The translations under genes were made by a program, and so were the position numbers. A DNA stretch of 64,000 nucleotides, taken from positions 1-64,000 of the forward strand of contig JAETOO010000005.1 in the NCBI GenBank assembly GCA_021771715.1, in the 5' to 3' direction. This stretch comes from Oscillospiraceae bacterium (GTDB taxonomy: Bacteria; Bacillota; Clostridia; Lachnospirales; Lachnospiraceae). Of this stretch, positions 1 to 8,532 are shown one piece after another. The notes under the pieces were generated by a model. The model worked only from the letters and a program-made list of their open reading frames with translations, was not told the origin of the DNA and ran no database searches. Numbering within the stretch: position 1 is the first letter of the stretch; each line of letters opens with the position of its first letter.

Positions 1-115
1 ATGATTTAGCCATTGCCTATCAGTCTCTGCACGTCAACTATTGAAACCGCCGTGTACCGAACGGTACGCACGGTGGTGTGAGAGGACGGCGGCTAATCAC
101 CGCCTCCTACTCGAT
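1..115 (+). mobile_element. 3' end of a group II intron (domains V and VI)
   Basis: Domain V can be folded at 46-77: a 9-bp lower stem (46-54 with 69-77), a two-base CG bulge at 67-68, a 4-bp upper stem and a GAAC loop at 59-62. Domain VI is 80-112: GAG pairs with CTC, AGGA with TCCT and GGCGG with CCGCC, leaving A109 bulged as the likely branch point seven positions before the 3' end. The intron ends in AT at 115. Its reverse transcriptase/maturase, if present, lies before the window. The 34-nt-class domain V with a two-base bulge is typical of bacterial group II introns. The intron points the same way as the sugar operon that follows. Confidence 0.85.
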
Positions 116-157
116 CTGATATTGAAAATACAGGTACAAAAGTCTGTATAAAATAGC

Positions 158-186
158 TTGACAAAAACTGAAATCTATGCCATTAT
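158..186 (+). promoter_or_regulatory. Candidate sigma-A promoter of the first sugar operon
   Basis: A perfect -35 TTGACA (158-163) is followed after 17 bases by CATTAT (181-186), a four-of-six match to the -10. A better TATAAT at 187-192 is 23 bases away and so is badly spaced. The site lies between the intron end and the first gene, in AT-rich DNA, so the operon does not need transcription through the intron. Confidence 0.55.
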
Positions 187-246
187 TATAATAGTTATAA
201 AAAGTAATAAAAAAAGTAAAATAAAAACAATGAAGGAGGATTTCAA

Positions 247-1926
247 ATGAAGAGAAAAGGAAAAAAGCTGTCAGTAGGATTGGGTGCACTAATGATGGTC
301 TCAGCGTTGGGAGCAGGTCTGCCGGCACGTGCAGCGGAGGAGCCGAAGGAGTATTCCGTCTACATCGGAGATGCGTGGATGGCGACATTGTTTAACGCGG
401 GCGAGAAGGACCTTGTTTTGCAGGAGCTCGAGAAGCGCACCAACACCACCCTGAATCTGGAGCTGGTGAAGTCGAGCGACGTGAGCTCTGAGGTCAACGT
501 CATGCTGGCGTCCGGGGAGCTGCCGGATGTGATCTTTGCATCGGGAGACGTGCGCTCGCAGATGATCCGCGACGGGTATGTGATTCCGCTGAATGATCTG
601 ATCGAGGAGCACGCTCCGAACATAAAGGAAAACATCGGCTTTGTCCTGCCGGAATGGCAGGAGCGGGACGGCACCATCTACGGGATCGGCAGCTTTGTGT
701 GGAATGACCCGCGCTACGCGCTGAACCTTACGGTCAATACCGTGGCGATCCGGTATGACATGCTGAAGGAGCTCGGGTATGAGAAGCTCGACCGGACGAA
801 TCCGATGGATTCGTTTATCACGACGGAGGAGTATCTGTCTCTGCTCGACCGGGTGAAGGAGCAGTATCCGGATCTGTACCCGGCTCTGTTCGACACCGAG
901 AAGGCGCTTGAAGTGCTGGTGAAATCGAAGGGAGTCCAGTGTGTGCTCCTGCCGGACAGCACCTACTGCGTGTACGAGGACGGGAAGGCGACGAGTATGT
1001 TCAGCAGCAGCTATATGGAGGAGGCGGTGCAGTTCCTGAATCAATTCTGCACGGACGGCTATGCGCCGGAGGGCGTCACCTCCTTTACGATCGAGGAGAA
1101 CCAGGCGCTGCTCGCATCCGGACAGGTGTTCAGCACGCTGGGAGCGGTGGAAGGTCTGGAGGCGGCGAACGCTGCGCTGGCGGCAGAGAATGACGAGTCC
1201 AGATTTGTCTACTTCTATCTGGTGGACGCGCCGGAGATCACGGATGTCCTGATCAACGGCTATGCGTCTGTGGAGGGCCCGAACCTCATGATCACGAAGG
1301 ACTGCGAGGAGCCCGCCGGAGTGATCGAGTTCCTGGACTACTGCGCTACCGAGGAGGGAAGTACGCTGATCGGCGCAGGGGTTGAGGGCGTCACCTACAC
1401 GGTAGAGGACGGCGTGAAGGTGCCCACAGAGGAGGTCGCAAAGGGCTATGCGATGTGGGACACCAACATGATCAAGAAGTACGGGATCGGGAACTGGCTG
1501 AATACGCTCCCGGCAATGGAAGGACTGGACGCGGACGGGAATGCGTACGATGTGAATGCGCAGCTCGCGTTCACGCAGGATAAGTGGGTCATGTACAATA
1601 ACGCGGACTGGGAGCACTTCGCATTCCCAAGGACGATCAACGCGAACGCGAAGATTGATGCCTCGCTGCAGCCGGAGGCACATAAGGCGTTGGCGGAGAT
1701 TCAGACGTACGTGTTTGACCGTGTGGCAAAGGCAGTTGCGCAGCCTTCCGCTGAGGAATGTGCGGAGGAGTGGAGCGTTTGCCTGGAGCAGCTGCAGGAT
1801 GACGGATTGGAGGCGCTGGACGCTGCGATCGCCGAGAACTGGGATGCCCTGGCCGCCGCGAAGGGGAGAACCCCGGACAAGGTATTTATGACCCCGGCCG
1901 AAGAGAGCAGCGAGTCGCAAGAGTGA
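247..1926 (+). CDS. Extracellular sugar-binding protein of an ABC importer (LplA-like)
   Basis: This is a 559-residue solute-binding protein of the large LplA/YtcQ type that goes with LplB/LplC-type permeases. Residues 1-29 form a signal peptide with a basic start, a hydrophobic core and a likely signal peptidase I site after ARA. There is no lipobox cysteine, which is unusual for a Gram-positive binding protein, so membrane attachment is not obvious. The start has a strong AGGAGG ribosome site seven bases upstream. The two permease genes follow directly. No ATPase gene lies in the cluster, so a shared MsmK/UgpC-type ATPase encoded elsewhere is likely. The substrate is inferred to be a mannoside or related oligosaccharide from the downstream GH38 enzyme. 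Confidence 0.88.
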   Translation: MKRKGKKLSVGLGALMMVSALGAGLPARAAEEPKEYSVYIGDAWMATLFNAGEKDLVLQELEKRTNTTLNLELVKSSDVSSEVNVMLASGELPDVIFASGDVRSQMIRDGYVIPLNDLIEEHAPNIKENIGFVLPEWQERDGTIYGIGSFVWNDPRYALNLTVNTVAIRYDMLKELGYEKLDRTNPMDSFITTEEYLSLLDRVKEQYPDLYPALFDTEKALEVLVKSKGVQCVLLPDSTYCVYEDGKATSMFSSSYMEEAVQFLNQFCTDGYAPEGVTSFTIEENQALLASGQVFSTLGAVEGLEAANAALAAENDESRFVYFYLVDAPEITDVLINGYASVEGPNLMITKDCEEPAGVIEFLDYCATEEGSTLIGAGVEGVTYTVEDGVKVPTEEVAKGYAMWDTNMIKKYGIGNWLNTLPAMEGLDADGNAYDVNAQLAFTQDKWVMYNNADWEHFAFPRTINANAKIDASLQPEAHKALAEIQTYVFDRVAKAVAQPSAEECAEEWSVCLEQLQDDGLEALDAAIAENWDALAAAKGRTPDKVFMTPAEESSESQE

Positions 1927-2045
1927 TGCGCCGGCATCGGATGACAGATAACGGATGAAAAGACGGACAGCGCTGTCAGACTGCATGAAAGCATGCTGGC
2001 GCGCTGTACCCTGGCCGGGGATTGCTTCAGGATGGAGAGACGAAC

Positions 2046-2954
2046 ATGAAGAAAAGATGGAAGAAGTTTGGAAAACAATACAGGCTCCAGGTCATTATGG
2101 TTCCGATGTCTATATGGGCGATTCTGATCTTCTATATCCCGATCATGGGGAATATCATAGCATTTCAGGATTACAGCATCGGAAAAGGAATCCTGGGCAG
2201 TCCCTGGGTAGGGCTCAAGCACTTTAAGGACTTTCTGACAAACCGCTATACCCTGCAGCTGGTGCGCAATACGCTCGCCATGAGCGTGCTTGGGCTGGTG
2301 TTCGGCACATTTGCCGCCATATCGCTGGCCCTGATGATCAATGAGATCAGCAGCAGGATGCTCAAGAAGACGGTTCAGACGATCTCGTATCTGCCGCACT
2401 TTATCTCTATGGGGGTCTGCGCGACGATTTTTACGCAGATCCTGGGACGGCGCGGCCTGATCAACGAGTGTCTGCAGGCGGTTGGTCTGCTGGATCACGC
2501 ATATGCGTTTCTGGAGCAGGAGCACCTGTTCTGGATCATCATGACGATACAGATCGTCTGGAAGGAAGTGGGCTGGAACGCGATCATCTATCTCGCGGCT
2601 ATAACCGGTATCTCCAGCGATATCTATGAGGCGGCCCAGATCGACGGCGCGGGGAGAATGCAGCGGATTTTACATATCACGCTTCCGTGCATTTCTCCTA
2701 CGATCATCATTCTGCTCATCATGGATCTCGGCAAAGTGTTCAGCGGCGGATTTGAGCAGCAGCTGCTGATGTTCAATCCGAGCGTCATGGACTACGCGGA
2801 GGTGATCGGGAGCTACGTCTACAAGCGTGGCATGGGAGGCGCCCAGTTCTCCTTCGCCACGGCAGTCGGAATGTTCCAGTCCGTCATCAGCGTGATTCTG
2901 CTGGTGCTGGTCAACAGGGCGGCGAAAAAGTATTCGGAGGTGTCGCTATGGTAA
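2046..2954 (+). CDS. ABC sugar permease, LplB/MalF type
   Basis: A 302-residue inner-membrane permease with about six membrane segments. The cytoplasmic EAA loop that contacts the ATPase reads EAAQIDGAG and ends in LP around residues 200-220. The ATG at 2046 is chosen because GGAGAG lies just upstream. An in-frame TTG at 2022 would only add eight residues. It follows the binding protein after 119 bases and overlaps the next permease gene by seven bases, as expected for a heterodimeric channel. Confidence 0.9.
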   Translation: MKKRWKKFGKQYRLQVIMVPMSIWAILIFYIPIMGNIIAFQDYSIGKGILGSPWVGLKHFKDFLTNRYTLQLVRNTLAMSVLGLVFGTFAAISLALMINEISSRMLKKTVQTISYLPHFISMGVCATIFTQILGRRGLINECLQAVGLLDHAYAFLEQEHLFWIIMTIQIVWKEVGWNAIIYLAAITGISSDIYEAAQIDGAGRMQRILHITLPCISPTIIILLIMDLGKVFSGGFEQQLLMFNPSVMDYAEVIGSYVYKRGMGGAQFSFATAVGMFQSVISVILLVLVNRAAKKYSEVSLW

Positions 2955-3835
2955 AGGCTCTGAAGAAAAAAAGGAAACTGACAGTATTTGACATTGTTCT
3001 GGATATGGCTTCGATCGTGTTTGTCCTGATTATTCTTCTGCCCTTTGTCCATCTGGCGGCGCTGTCATTGAATGACGGGCTGGATGCGCTGAAGGGCGGA
3101 ATCGGACTGCTGCCGCGCAAATTCACACTGGAAAACTACAAGATCATTTTTCAGGAGCAGAGTCTGGCGAGAGCGTCGCTGGTGACCGTCTCGCGGACAC
3201 TGGTCGGAACCGCGCTCCCGCTGCTGTGCACCAGCCTGGTGGCGTTCTGTCTGACCAGAAAGGATTTGGTCGGAAGGAAATTTTATCTGGTGCTGTTCCT
3301 TCTCCCGATGTATATCGGGGCGGGTCTGATCCCGACCTTTCTCACGTACAAGGCGCTGCGGCTGACGAACAGCTTTGCGGTCTATATCGTTCCGAACCTC
3401 GTGTGGGGCTACAACATTATTATTCTTCGCTCCTTTTTTGAGACGCTGCCTGCCTCGCTGGAGGAGTCGGCTGTTCTGGACGGGGCGACGGAATATCAGA
3501 TCTTTTTTCGAATCTGCATTCCGCTGTCGATGCCGGTTGTGGTGACGATTGGCCTGTTCAATGCCGTGTGGCAGTGGAACAGCTGGTTTGACACCGTGAT
3601 GTACATCAGGGGAAATGAGTGGGATACCTTATCCAGCCTTCTGGCCCACATGCTGATGGAGCAGCAGACGAACTTTATCAACGACATGAAAATGGCAAAA
3701 CGCGCAGTTTCCCTCACACCGGAGGTACTGAAGGCTGCGATGACGATTGTCACCGCGCTGCCGATCGTATTGGTGTATCCGTTTTTACAGAAATATTTTG
3801 TGAAAGGTATTATGGTAGGAGCCGTGAAGGAATAA
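2948..3835 (+). CDS. ABC sugar permease, LplC/MalG type
   Basis: A 295-residue permease and the partner of the preceding gene. It has six predicted membrane segments and an EAA-like loop reading EESAVLDGATEYQ followed by IPLSMP. The length and the conserved end (KGIMVGAVKE) are typical of the LplC group. Its ATG overlaps the end of the first permease gene, and its stop overlaps the ATG of the kinase gene (TAATG at 3833-3837), so the transporter and kinase are translationally coupled. Confidence 0.9.
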   Translation: MVKALKKKRKLTVFDIVLDMASIVFVLIILLPFVHLAALSLNDGLDALKGGIGLLPRKFTLENYKIIFQEQSLARASLVTVSRTLVGTALPLLCTSLVAFCLTRKDLVGRKFYLVLFLLPMYIGAGLIPTFLTYKALRLTNSFAVYIVPNLVWGYNIIILRSFFETLPASLEESAVLDGATEYQIFFRICIPLSMPVVVTIGLFNAVWQWNSWFDTVMYIRGNEWDTLSSLLAHMLMEQQTNFINDMKMAKRAVSLTPEVLKAAMTIVTALPIVLVYPFLQKYFVKGIMVGAVKE

Positions 3836-4953
3836 TGGGAAAAGAAGAGAAGAAAAGCAGAGAGACGGCGGGGATGCTGGCCGGTTTGATTCGAAGCCGC
3901 CGCAGCGACCGGAGATGCTTTGTCGGGTTCGACGGCTATATTGACGAGCTGTACGAGGTCGTGCAGAGACGGGATTCGGCGGCGCATTACGTGAAATGTG
4001 AGACCATAGAAGCCCTTGGCAGACGGATTCTGGACGCGGCCGGAAAGAGCGCGGATATAGAGATCGTCCGGCGCAAGACAAAGATAGGGGGAAATGCGCC
4101 GATTCTGGCGAATGCGCTTGCAACGCTCGGCTTTGGCACGGTCTGCGTAGGGCAGATGGATCATGAAAAGGAAGGAAATCCTTTTTTACAGATGCATCCG
4201 GCCTGTCAGAAAATCAGCACCGGTGATGCCAGCAAGACGATTGCGCTGGAATTTTCAGACGGAAAAATCATGCTGGGCGATCTGAGGGGCAATGATCTCA
4301 CGTGGGACGGACTCAAGCGCAGAGCAGGGGAGGAGACGCTGCGCCGCAAGATGGGAGACAGCAGCCTTCTGTGCTTTGTGAACTGGGGTGGCTTTTATCA
4401 TATGAATGACATCCTCAGAGGGCTGTTTCGCGAGATCCTGCTGCCGTTTCAGGAATCGTCGGCACTTGACCGGGATATATTTATTGACTTGTCGGATCCT
4501 TCCGCGCGGTCGGAGGCGGATGTGAGCGAGCTGCTGGACATTATCGGCGAGCTCTCATGCGTGTACCGGGTGACGCTGGGGATGAATGAAAATGAGGCGG
4601 AGAAAATCGGAAGGAAATGTTCCGGCCGCAGCGGCATGGAGGAGATCGGGGAACAGATGCGCGCGAAGCTCGGCCTGTATCAGCTGGTGATCCATATGAA
4701 TCACAAGTCGTGCGGGTTCCGGGAGGGAGTCCGGGAGGAGTTTACCGGGATGCATGTGGAAAAACCGGTCCAGTCGACGGGAGCCGGGGACCATTTTAAC
4801 GCGGGATTCTGCATGGGGATGCTGGAAGCGCTGGATCTTCAGAGCTGCCTGATCCTGGGGCAGGCTATGGCCTCCTGCTATGTGGAGACGGGGGCGACTG
4901 CGACGAGAGAACGGTTGGCGCAGTATATGGAAAAATACAGTCAGACAGTATAA
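3835..4953 (+). CDS. PfkB-family carbohydrate kinase
   Basis: A 372-residue sugar kinase of the PfkB/ribokinase family. It has an N-terminal FVGFDGYIDEL strand, a substrate-side GGNAPILANALATLG motif near residue 85 and the C-terminal STGAGDHFNAGF signature near residue 314. The Asp of GAGD is the expected catalytic base. It probably phosphorylates a sugar brought in by the importer or released by the GH38 enzyme. Start choice: ATG at 3835, coupled to the permease stop and preceded by AAGGAA. An upstream in-frame extension overlaps the permease and lacks family similarity. The substrate cannot be read from sequence. Confidence 0.85.
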   Translation: MGKEEKKSRETAGMLAGLIRSRRSDRRCFVGFDGYIDELYEVVQRRDSAAHYVKCETIEALGRRILDAAGKSADIEIVRRKTKIGGNAPILANALATLGFGTVCVGQMDHEKEGNPFLQMHPACQKISTGDASKTIALEFSDGKIMLGDLRGNDLTWDGLKRRAGEETLRRKMGDSSLLCFVNWGGFYHMNDILRGLFREILLPFQESSALDRDIFIDLSDPSARSEADVSELLDIIGELSCVYRVTLGMNENEAEKIGRKCSGRSGMEEIGEQMRAKLGLYQLVIHMNHKSCGFREGVREEFTGMHVEKPVQSTGAGDHFNAGFCMGMLEALDLQSCLILGQAMASCYVETGATATRERLAQYMEKYSQTV

Positions 4954-4974
4954 AATGAGGATGGGAACAGAGGT

Positions 4975-6033
4975 ATGGAGGAGAAATTTTATTGGAACGA
5001 TATCCTGTCGCAGGACAGAGAGCTGGATCGGGCGATGCGCTGCTATAGGAGCGAAGCGGTGAGGAGGAAGCTGGAAGCGCTTTCCGGGATGGATGTGAAA
5101 AAGGTCGTTTTCAGTGGGATGGGAAGCTCCCATTTCTGCGCATACGGGGCGAGCATTTATCTGAAACAGCACGGGATTGACAGTGAGGTGATTTCGACCG
5201 GCGAGCTTCTTTACTACGAAGCGGGCTGCCTGACGGAAGATACCGTCTTATGTCTGATTTCCCAGTCGGGCGAGAGTGCGGAGACGAGACATCTTCTCGA
5301 GCGGCTGCCTGACGGGATCTTCGTGATCGCGCTGACCAACGATGCGCAGAGTGCGCTGGGGAGACGGGGAGATATCTGCTTTCTGATGAACGTGTCGGAT
5401 GAGATCTCGGTTACGACGCGCACCTACGTGAGCTCGCTGGTGATGACGCAGCTGATTGCAGCGGCTCTGTGCGGGGAGGCGCTTGAACCGGTGTTCGCGG
5501 AGTACGAGAGAGCGGTCGGCTGCATGGGCGCTTATCTGGCACATGCGCAGGAGGAGACAGAGCGCCTTCGGGACTTCTGCAGGGGGATGCAGAGCCTCAG
5601 CCTGATGGGCAGAGGCAATGCCCTGTCGTCTGTGCGTTCCGGGGCGCTGTTTTTAAGAGAGGTGGCCAAATTTACAGCGGTGGATTTTGACAGCGCGGAG
5701 TTCCGGCACGGCCCGATGGAGCTGGTGGAGGAGGGCTTTTTTGCGGCAGTGTTTGCGCCGACCGGAGTCGGGCAGGAGCTCGGAGTCAGGCTCGCGCAGA
5801 GTATTGCAGAGAAGGGCGGAAGGGTGCTGCTGATCACGGATCCGAACGGGGTATGCCGCAAGGTGCAGGAAGAGGAGCGGATTCTTGCGGTTGTGCTGCC
5901 GGAAGCAAAGGAGTACGCAAGCCAGCTGCTGCAGATCATTCCGATTCAGCTGCTGGCCGATGCGATCGCCAGGGACAAGGGGATCGTGCCGGGCGTGTTC
6001 CGGTGGGGTAGCAAGATCACCGCGGTCGAGTGA
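4975..6033 (+). CDS. SIS-domain phosphosugar isomerase/deaminase
   Basis: A 352-residue protein with two SIS domains (about 35-165 and 200-330), like the isomerase half of GlmS and like FrlB/AgaS. The phosphosugar loop SQSGESAET is present in the first domain and EFRHGPMELVEEG in the second. There is no glutaminase domain, so it does not make glucosamine-6-phosphate from glutamine. A role in isomerising or deaminating the sugar phosphate made by the adjacent PfkB kinase is inferred. It lies 21 bases after the kinase and 12 bases before the mannosidase gene. Confidence 0.83.
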   Translation: MEEKFYWNDILSQDRELDRAMRCYRSEAVRRKLEALSGMDVKKVVFSGMGSSHFCAYGASIYLKQHGIDSEVISTGELLYYEAGCLTEDTVLCLISQSGESAETRHLLERLPDGIFVIALTNDAQSALGRRGDICFLMNVSDEISVTTRTYVSSLVMTQLIAAALCGEALEPVFAEYERAVGCMGAYLAHAQEETERLRDFCRGMQSLSLMGRGNALSSVRSGALFLREVAKFTAVDFDSAEFRHGPMELVEEGFFAAVFAPTGVGQELGVRLAQSIAEKGGRVLLITDPNGVCRKVQEEERILAVVLPEAKEYASQLLQIIPIQLLADAIARDKGIVPGVFRWGSKITAVE

Positions 6034-6045
6034 GGAGGAGACGGT

Positions 6046-8433
6046 ATGGGAGACTATTACGTAGTTGCGATGAACCATATTGATATGGCGTTTACCATGC
6101 GCGAGGAAGCCCATGAGGAGATGCTTGACGTCACGCTGGAGCGCGTGATCGGGGTGCTGGAGCGCCACCCGGAGCTTCATTTCGCATTGGAGCAGGCGGC
6201 GCATTACCGCAAGCTCGAGCGGAGAAGGCCGGATCTGTTTCAGAAGGTGAGGCAGCTGCTGGCGGAAGGACGCATGGAATTTCTGGGCGGTATGGCTACG
6301 ACGGCGGAGACAAATTTCCCGAACGGCGAGTGTCTGATCCGCAACCAGGGGATGGGCCTGCTGTGGATCCGGAAGCATCTGGGGACAGAGCCGAAGGTGG
6401 GATGGCTCGTGGATACCTTTGGGATGAATCCGCAGGTCCCGCAGATCATGAGCCAGTTCGGGTTCCGGCATGTATACGCGAACCGGTTTGGCGGAGACAA
6501 GCGCCACGATCTGTTTTTTGCGCAGGGGTTGGACGGAAGCAAGATTCTTGTGATAGGCAGAGATCTGGCCTCCATAAATGTCCTTCCGAACAGTCAGGCG
6601 TTTGGGCTGTGCAGGAACCCGGGAGATGTGGACAGACTGTTTGCAGAGGCGGATGCGCTGACCGGAGATGTCCCGAGACTGGTGCATTACTATATTGAAA
6701 ATGAAGAACTGTTCAGCGAGTATTATCTGAGGCTGGTGGAGGAGCGCCAAACAGAGGGGAACTGGAAGCACGCGACGTACGCGGAGTACAGCGAAGCCCT
6801 GGAGGCGCACGGATATGAGGTTCCGACTCTGGACGGCGACCTCAACCCGGAGTTCACCGGGACCTTTGCGCTGAGGACGCCGATCAAGGTGGGGAACCGG
6901 AGCGCGGAGACCGGGCTGCTCGAGGCGGAGCTGTGGGCGGCGCTTCTGGGAGCCGACGCGCAGGAGAGCCTGGAGGACTGCTGGTGGGATCTGTTCTTCT
7001 GCCAGTTTCACGATGTGTTTACCGGCTCACACGAGGATATCACATATCGGAATGTCAGGAACAAATTCCACGGGATTCATGACGTGTCTGCCAGGGTCCT
7101 GCGGCAATCCCTTGGCATGAGGGAGGCCGAGGACCGGATCGTGTGCTGCAACAGTCTCCCGTGGGCGAGAAGAGAGTGGGTGGAGATTGACCCGGACACG
7201 GGGCGCGGCTTCTTCGCGGAGCTGCCGCCGTGCGGCGTAGAGGAGTATGCGCTTGAAATGCTGCCGGAGTGCGGCGCAGAGGAGTATGCGATCGAATCGC
7301 TGCCGGAGCGTGGCGCAGAAGAGTATGCGCTCGAATCGCTGCCGGAGCGCACAGAAGAGCTTCCGGGAGCGGGAAGCAGCATCTCCAATGAGTATCTGAC
7401 TCTTGTATTGGATGAAAAAGCCGGGATCACGCTGAAGGATCGCGCCGGGACGGCATACATCGCAGAGGCGGCCGATTTTCTCGTGGCGCAGGCGGATTAC
7501 GGCGGACTGCAGATCGAGCGGTGCGAGGCCGAGGAAGTGTATGCCATGACCGGAAGCGTCCGAATCGGAGCGGCTGTGGCGAGCGAGCGGGGACAGAGTA
7601 TTTCCATGTACGGCAGATTCCCCAGGATGCCGTGGAATCACGGGGCGAACCGTCTGGACTGGGAGATACAGTTCTTATTGCAGAAGGGGGAGAAGGCGCT
7701 CCGAATCAAGGTGCTGCTCGACTGGGAGGGGCAGGAGACGAGAATCCGTCTCAGGCTCCCGGGTGCACTCGAGGGAAGGGACGCATTTTATGAGGTTCCC
7801 TTTGGCGTGGTGAGAAGGGAGGCGTATCGGAATCTGCCTACCGCGAAGGGAGAGTGGCCGGCGTTTCGGTTCGCGGCGCTGGAGGACGGAAAAAGAGGGC
7901 TGGCGCTCATCAACCGCGGTGTCGCAGGCGTCGAGCAGGAGGGGAGCAGTCTCGTGACGACCCTGATTCGCGCGTACGGCGAGCGGGACAATCCTTGGAT
8001 TGCGCCGACCGAGCTGACCTCCCAGTGCGGGAAATCGGAGTTTGCGTTTCTGGTGGCGCCGTATGAGGGAAATTACCGCAGCGCGGATATCATCCGGAAG
8101 GCGCAGGCGTTCAATCAGCCGGTCACCTGCCTGAAAGGGATGTGCGAGGAGAGCGCTGCAGGGAAATCGTGGTTCTCAATCGACCGGGAGAATATTGTGC
8201 TCTCCGCAATCAAGACCGCGTGGGATGGGTCCGGCGATACGGTCATCCGCATGTATGAGGCGGCGGGGACTGCGCAGACCTGCAGCGCGGAGATTTCGGG
8301 ACTGCAGGAGGTCTGCCGGTCCGATGTGGCGGAGAAGAAGGGGGAGAGGCTTGCACATGCAGGCGACAAGGTCACGCTGGAGTTTGCACCGTACGAGATA
8401 AAGACGATCCGTGTCAGAAGAATCCTGCAGTAA
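6046..8433 (+). CDS. Glycoside hydrolase family 38 alpha-mannosidase
   Basis: A 795-residue GH38 enzyme. The N-terminal catalytic domain has the zinc ligands His11 and Asp13 (NHIDMAF), the nucleophile Asp123 in GWLVDTFG, and His322 in FHDVFTGSHED. The middle and C-terminal beta domains follow. There is no signal peptide, so it acts in the cytoplasm on imported oligosaccharides. Residues about 393-438, at the domain junction, carry a 13-residue unit repeated more than three times (see the repeat entry). This is not expected in the family and looks like a recent expansion. The GGAGGAGACGG ribosome site supports the ATG at 6046. Substrates for GH38 include alpha-mannosides such as N-glycan fragments and, in some bacteria, mannosylglycerate derivatives. 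Confidence 0.88.
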   Translation: MGDYYVVAMNHIDMAFTMREEAHEEMLDVTLERVIGVLERHPELHFALEQAAHYRKLERRRPDLFQKVRQLLAEGRMEFLGGMATTAETNFPNGECLIRNQGMGLLWIRKHLGTEPKVGWLVDTFGMNPQVPQIMSQFGFRHVYANRFGGDKRHDLFFAQGLDGSKILVIGRDLASINVLPNSQAFGLCRNPGDVDRLFAEADALTGDVPRLVHYYIENEELFSEYYLRLVEERQTEGNWKHATYAEYSEALEAHGYEVPTLDGDLNPEFTGTFALRTPIKVGNRSAETGLLEAELWAALLGADAQESLEDCWWDLFFCQFHDVFTGSHEDITYRNVRNKFHGIHDVSARVLRQSLGMREAEDRIVCCNSLPWARREWVEIDPDTGRGFFAELPPCGVEEYALEMLPECGAEEYAIESLPERGAEEYALESLPERTEELPGAGSSISNEYLTLVLDEKAGITLKDRAGTAYIAEAADFLVAQADYGGLQIERCEAEEVYAMTGSVRIGAAVASERGQSISMYGRFPRMPWNHGANRLDWEIQFLLQKGEKALRIKVLLDWEGQETRIRLRLPGALEGRDAFYEVPFGVVRREAYRNLPTAKGEWPAFRFAALEDGKRGLALINRGVAGVEQEGSSLVTTLIRAYGERDNPWIAPTELTSQCGKSEFAFLVAPYEGNYRSADIIRKAQAFNQPVTCLKGMCEESAAGKSWFSIDRENIVLSAIKTAWDGSGDTVIRMYEAAGTAQTCSAEISGLQEVCRSDVAEKKGERLAHAGDKVTLEFAPYEIKTIRVRRILQ
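7222..7359 (+). repeat. 39-bp in-frame tandem repeat in the mannosidase gene
   Basis: Three full 39-bp units (7222-7260, 7261-7299, 7300-7338) and a partial one encode LPxxGxEEYAxEx-type 13-mers. They keep the reading frame and extend a conserved GxEEY turn. Confidence 0.9.
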
Positions 8434-8466
8434 GGCAGTGTTTCCATTTGTTTTCGACTGACGAAC

Positions 8467-8495
8467 TTGCAGAAACCGCTGGAATATGCAATAAT
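8467..8495 (+). promoter_or_regulatory. Candidate promoter of the ROK regulator gene
   Basis: TTGCAG (8467-8472), a 17-base spacer and AATAAT (8490-8495) preceded by TGC, an extended -10. It lies in the 99-base gap after the mannosidase gene, so the regulator can be made independently. Confidence 0.5.
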
Positions 8496-8532
8496 CAGTG
8501 TTATAGAAGAAAATGGAAGAGATGGTAACGGA

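Noticed and set aside
301-1986. Long open frame on the minus strand opposite the first binding protein
   Set aside because: It is rich in Arg, Leu and His with no domain. High GC in the third codon position of the real gene opens the antisense frame.
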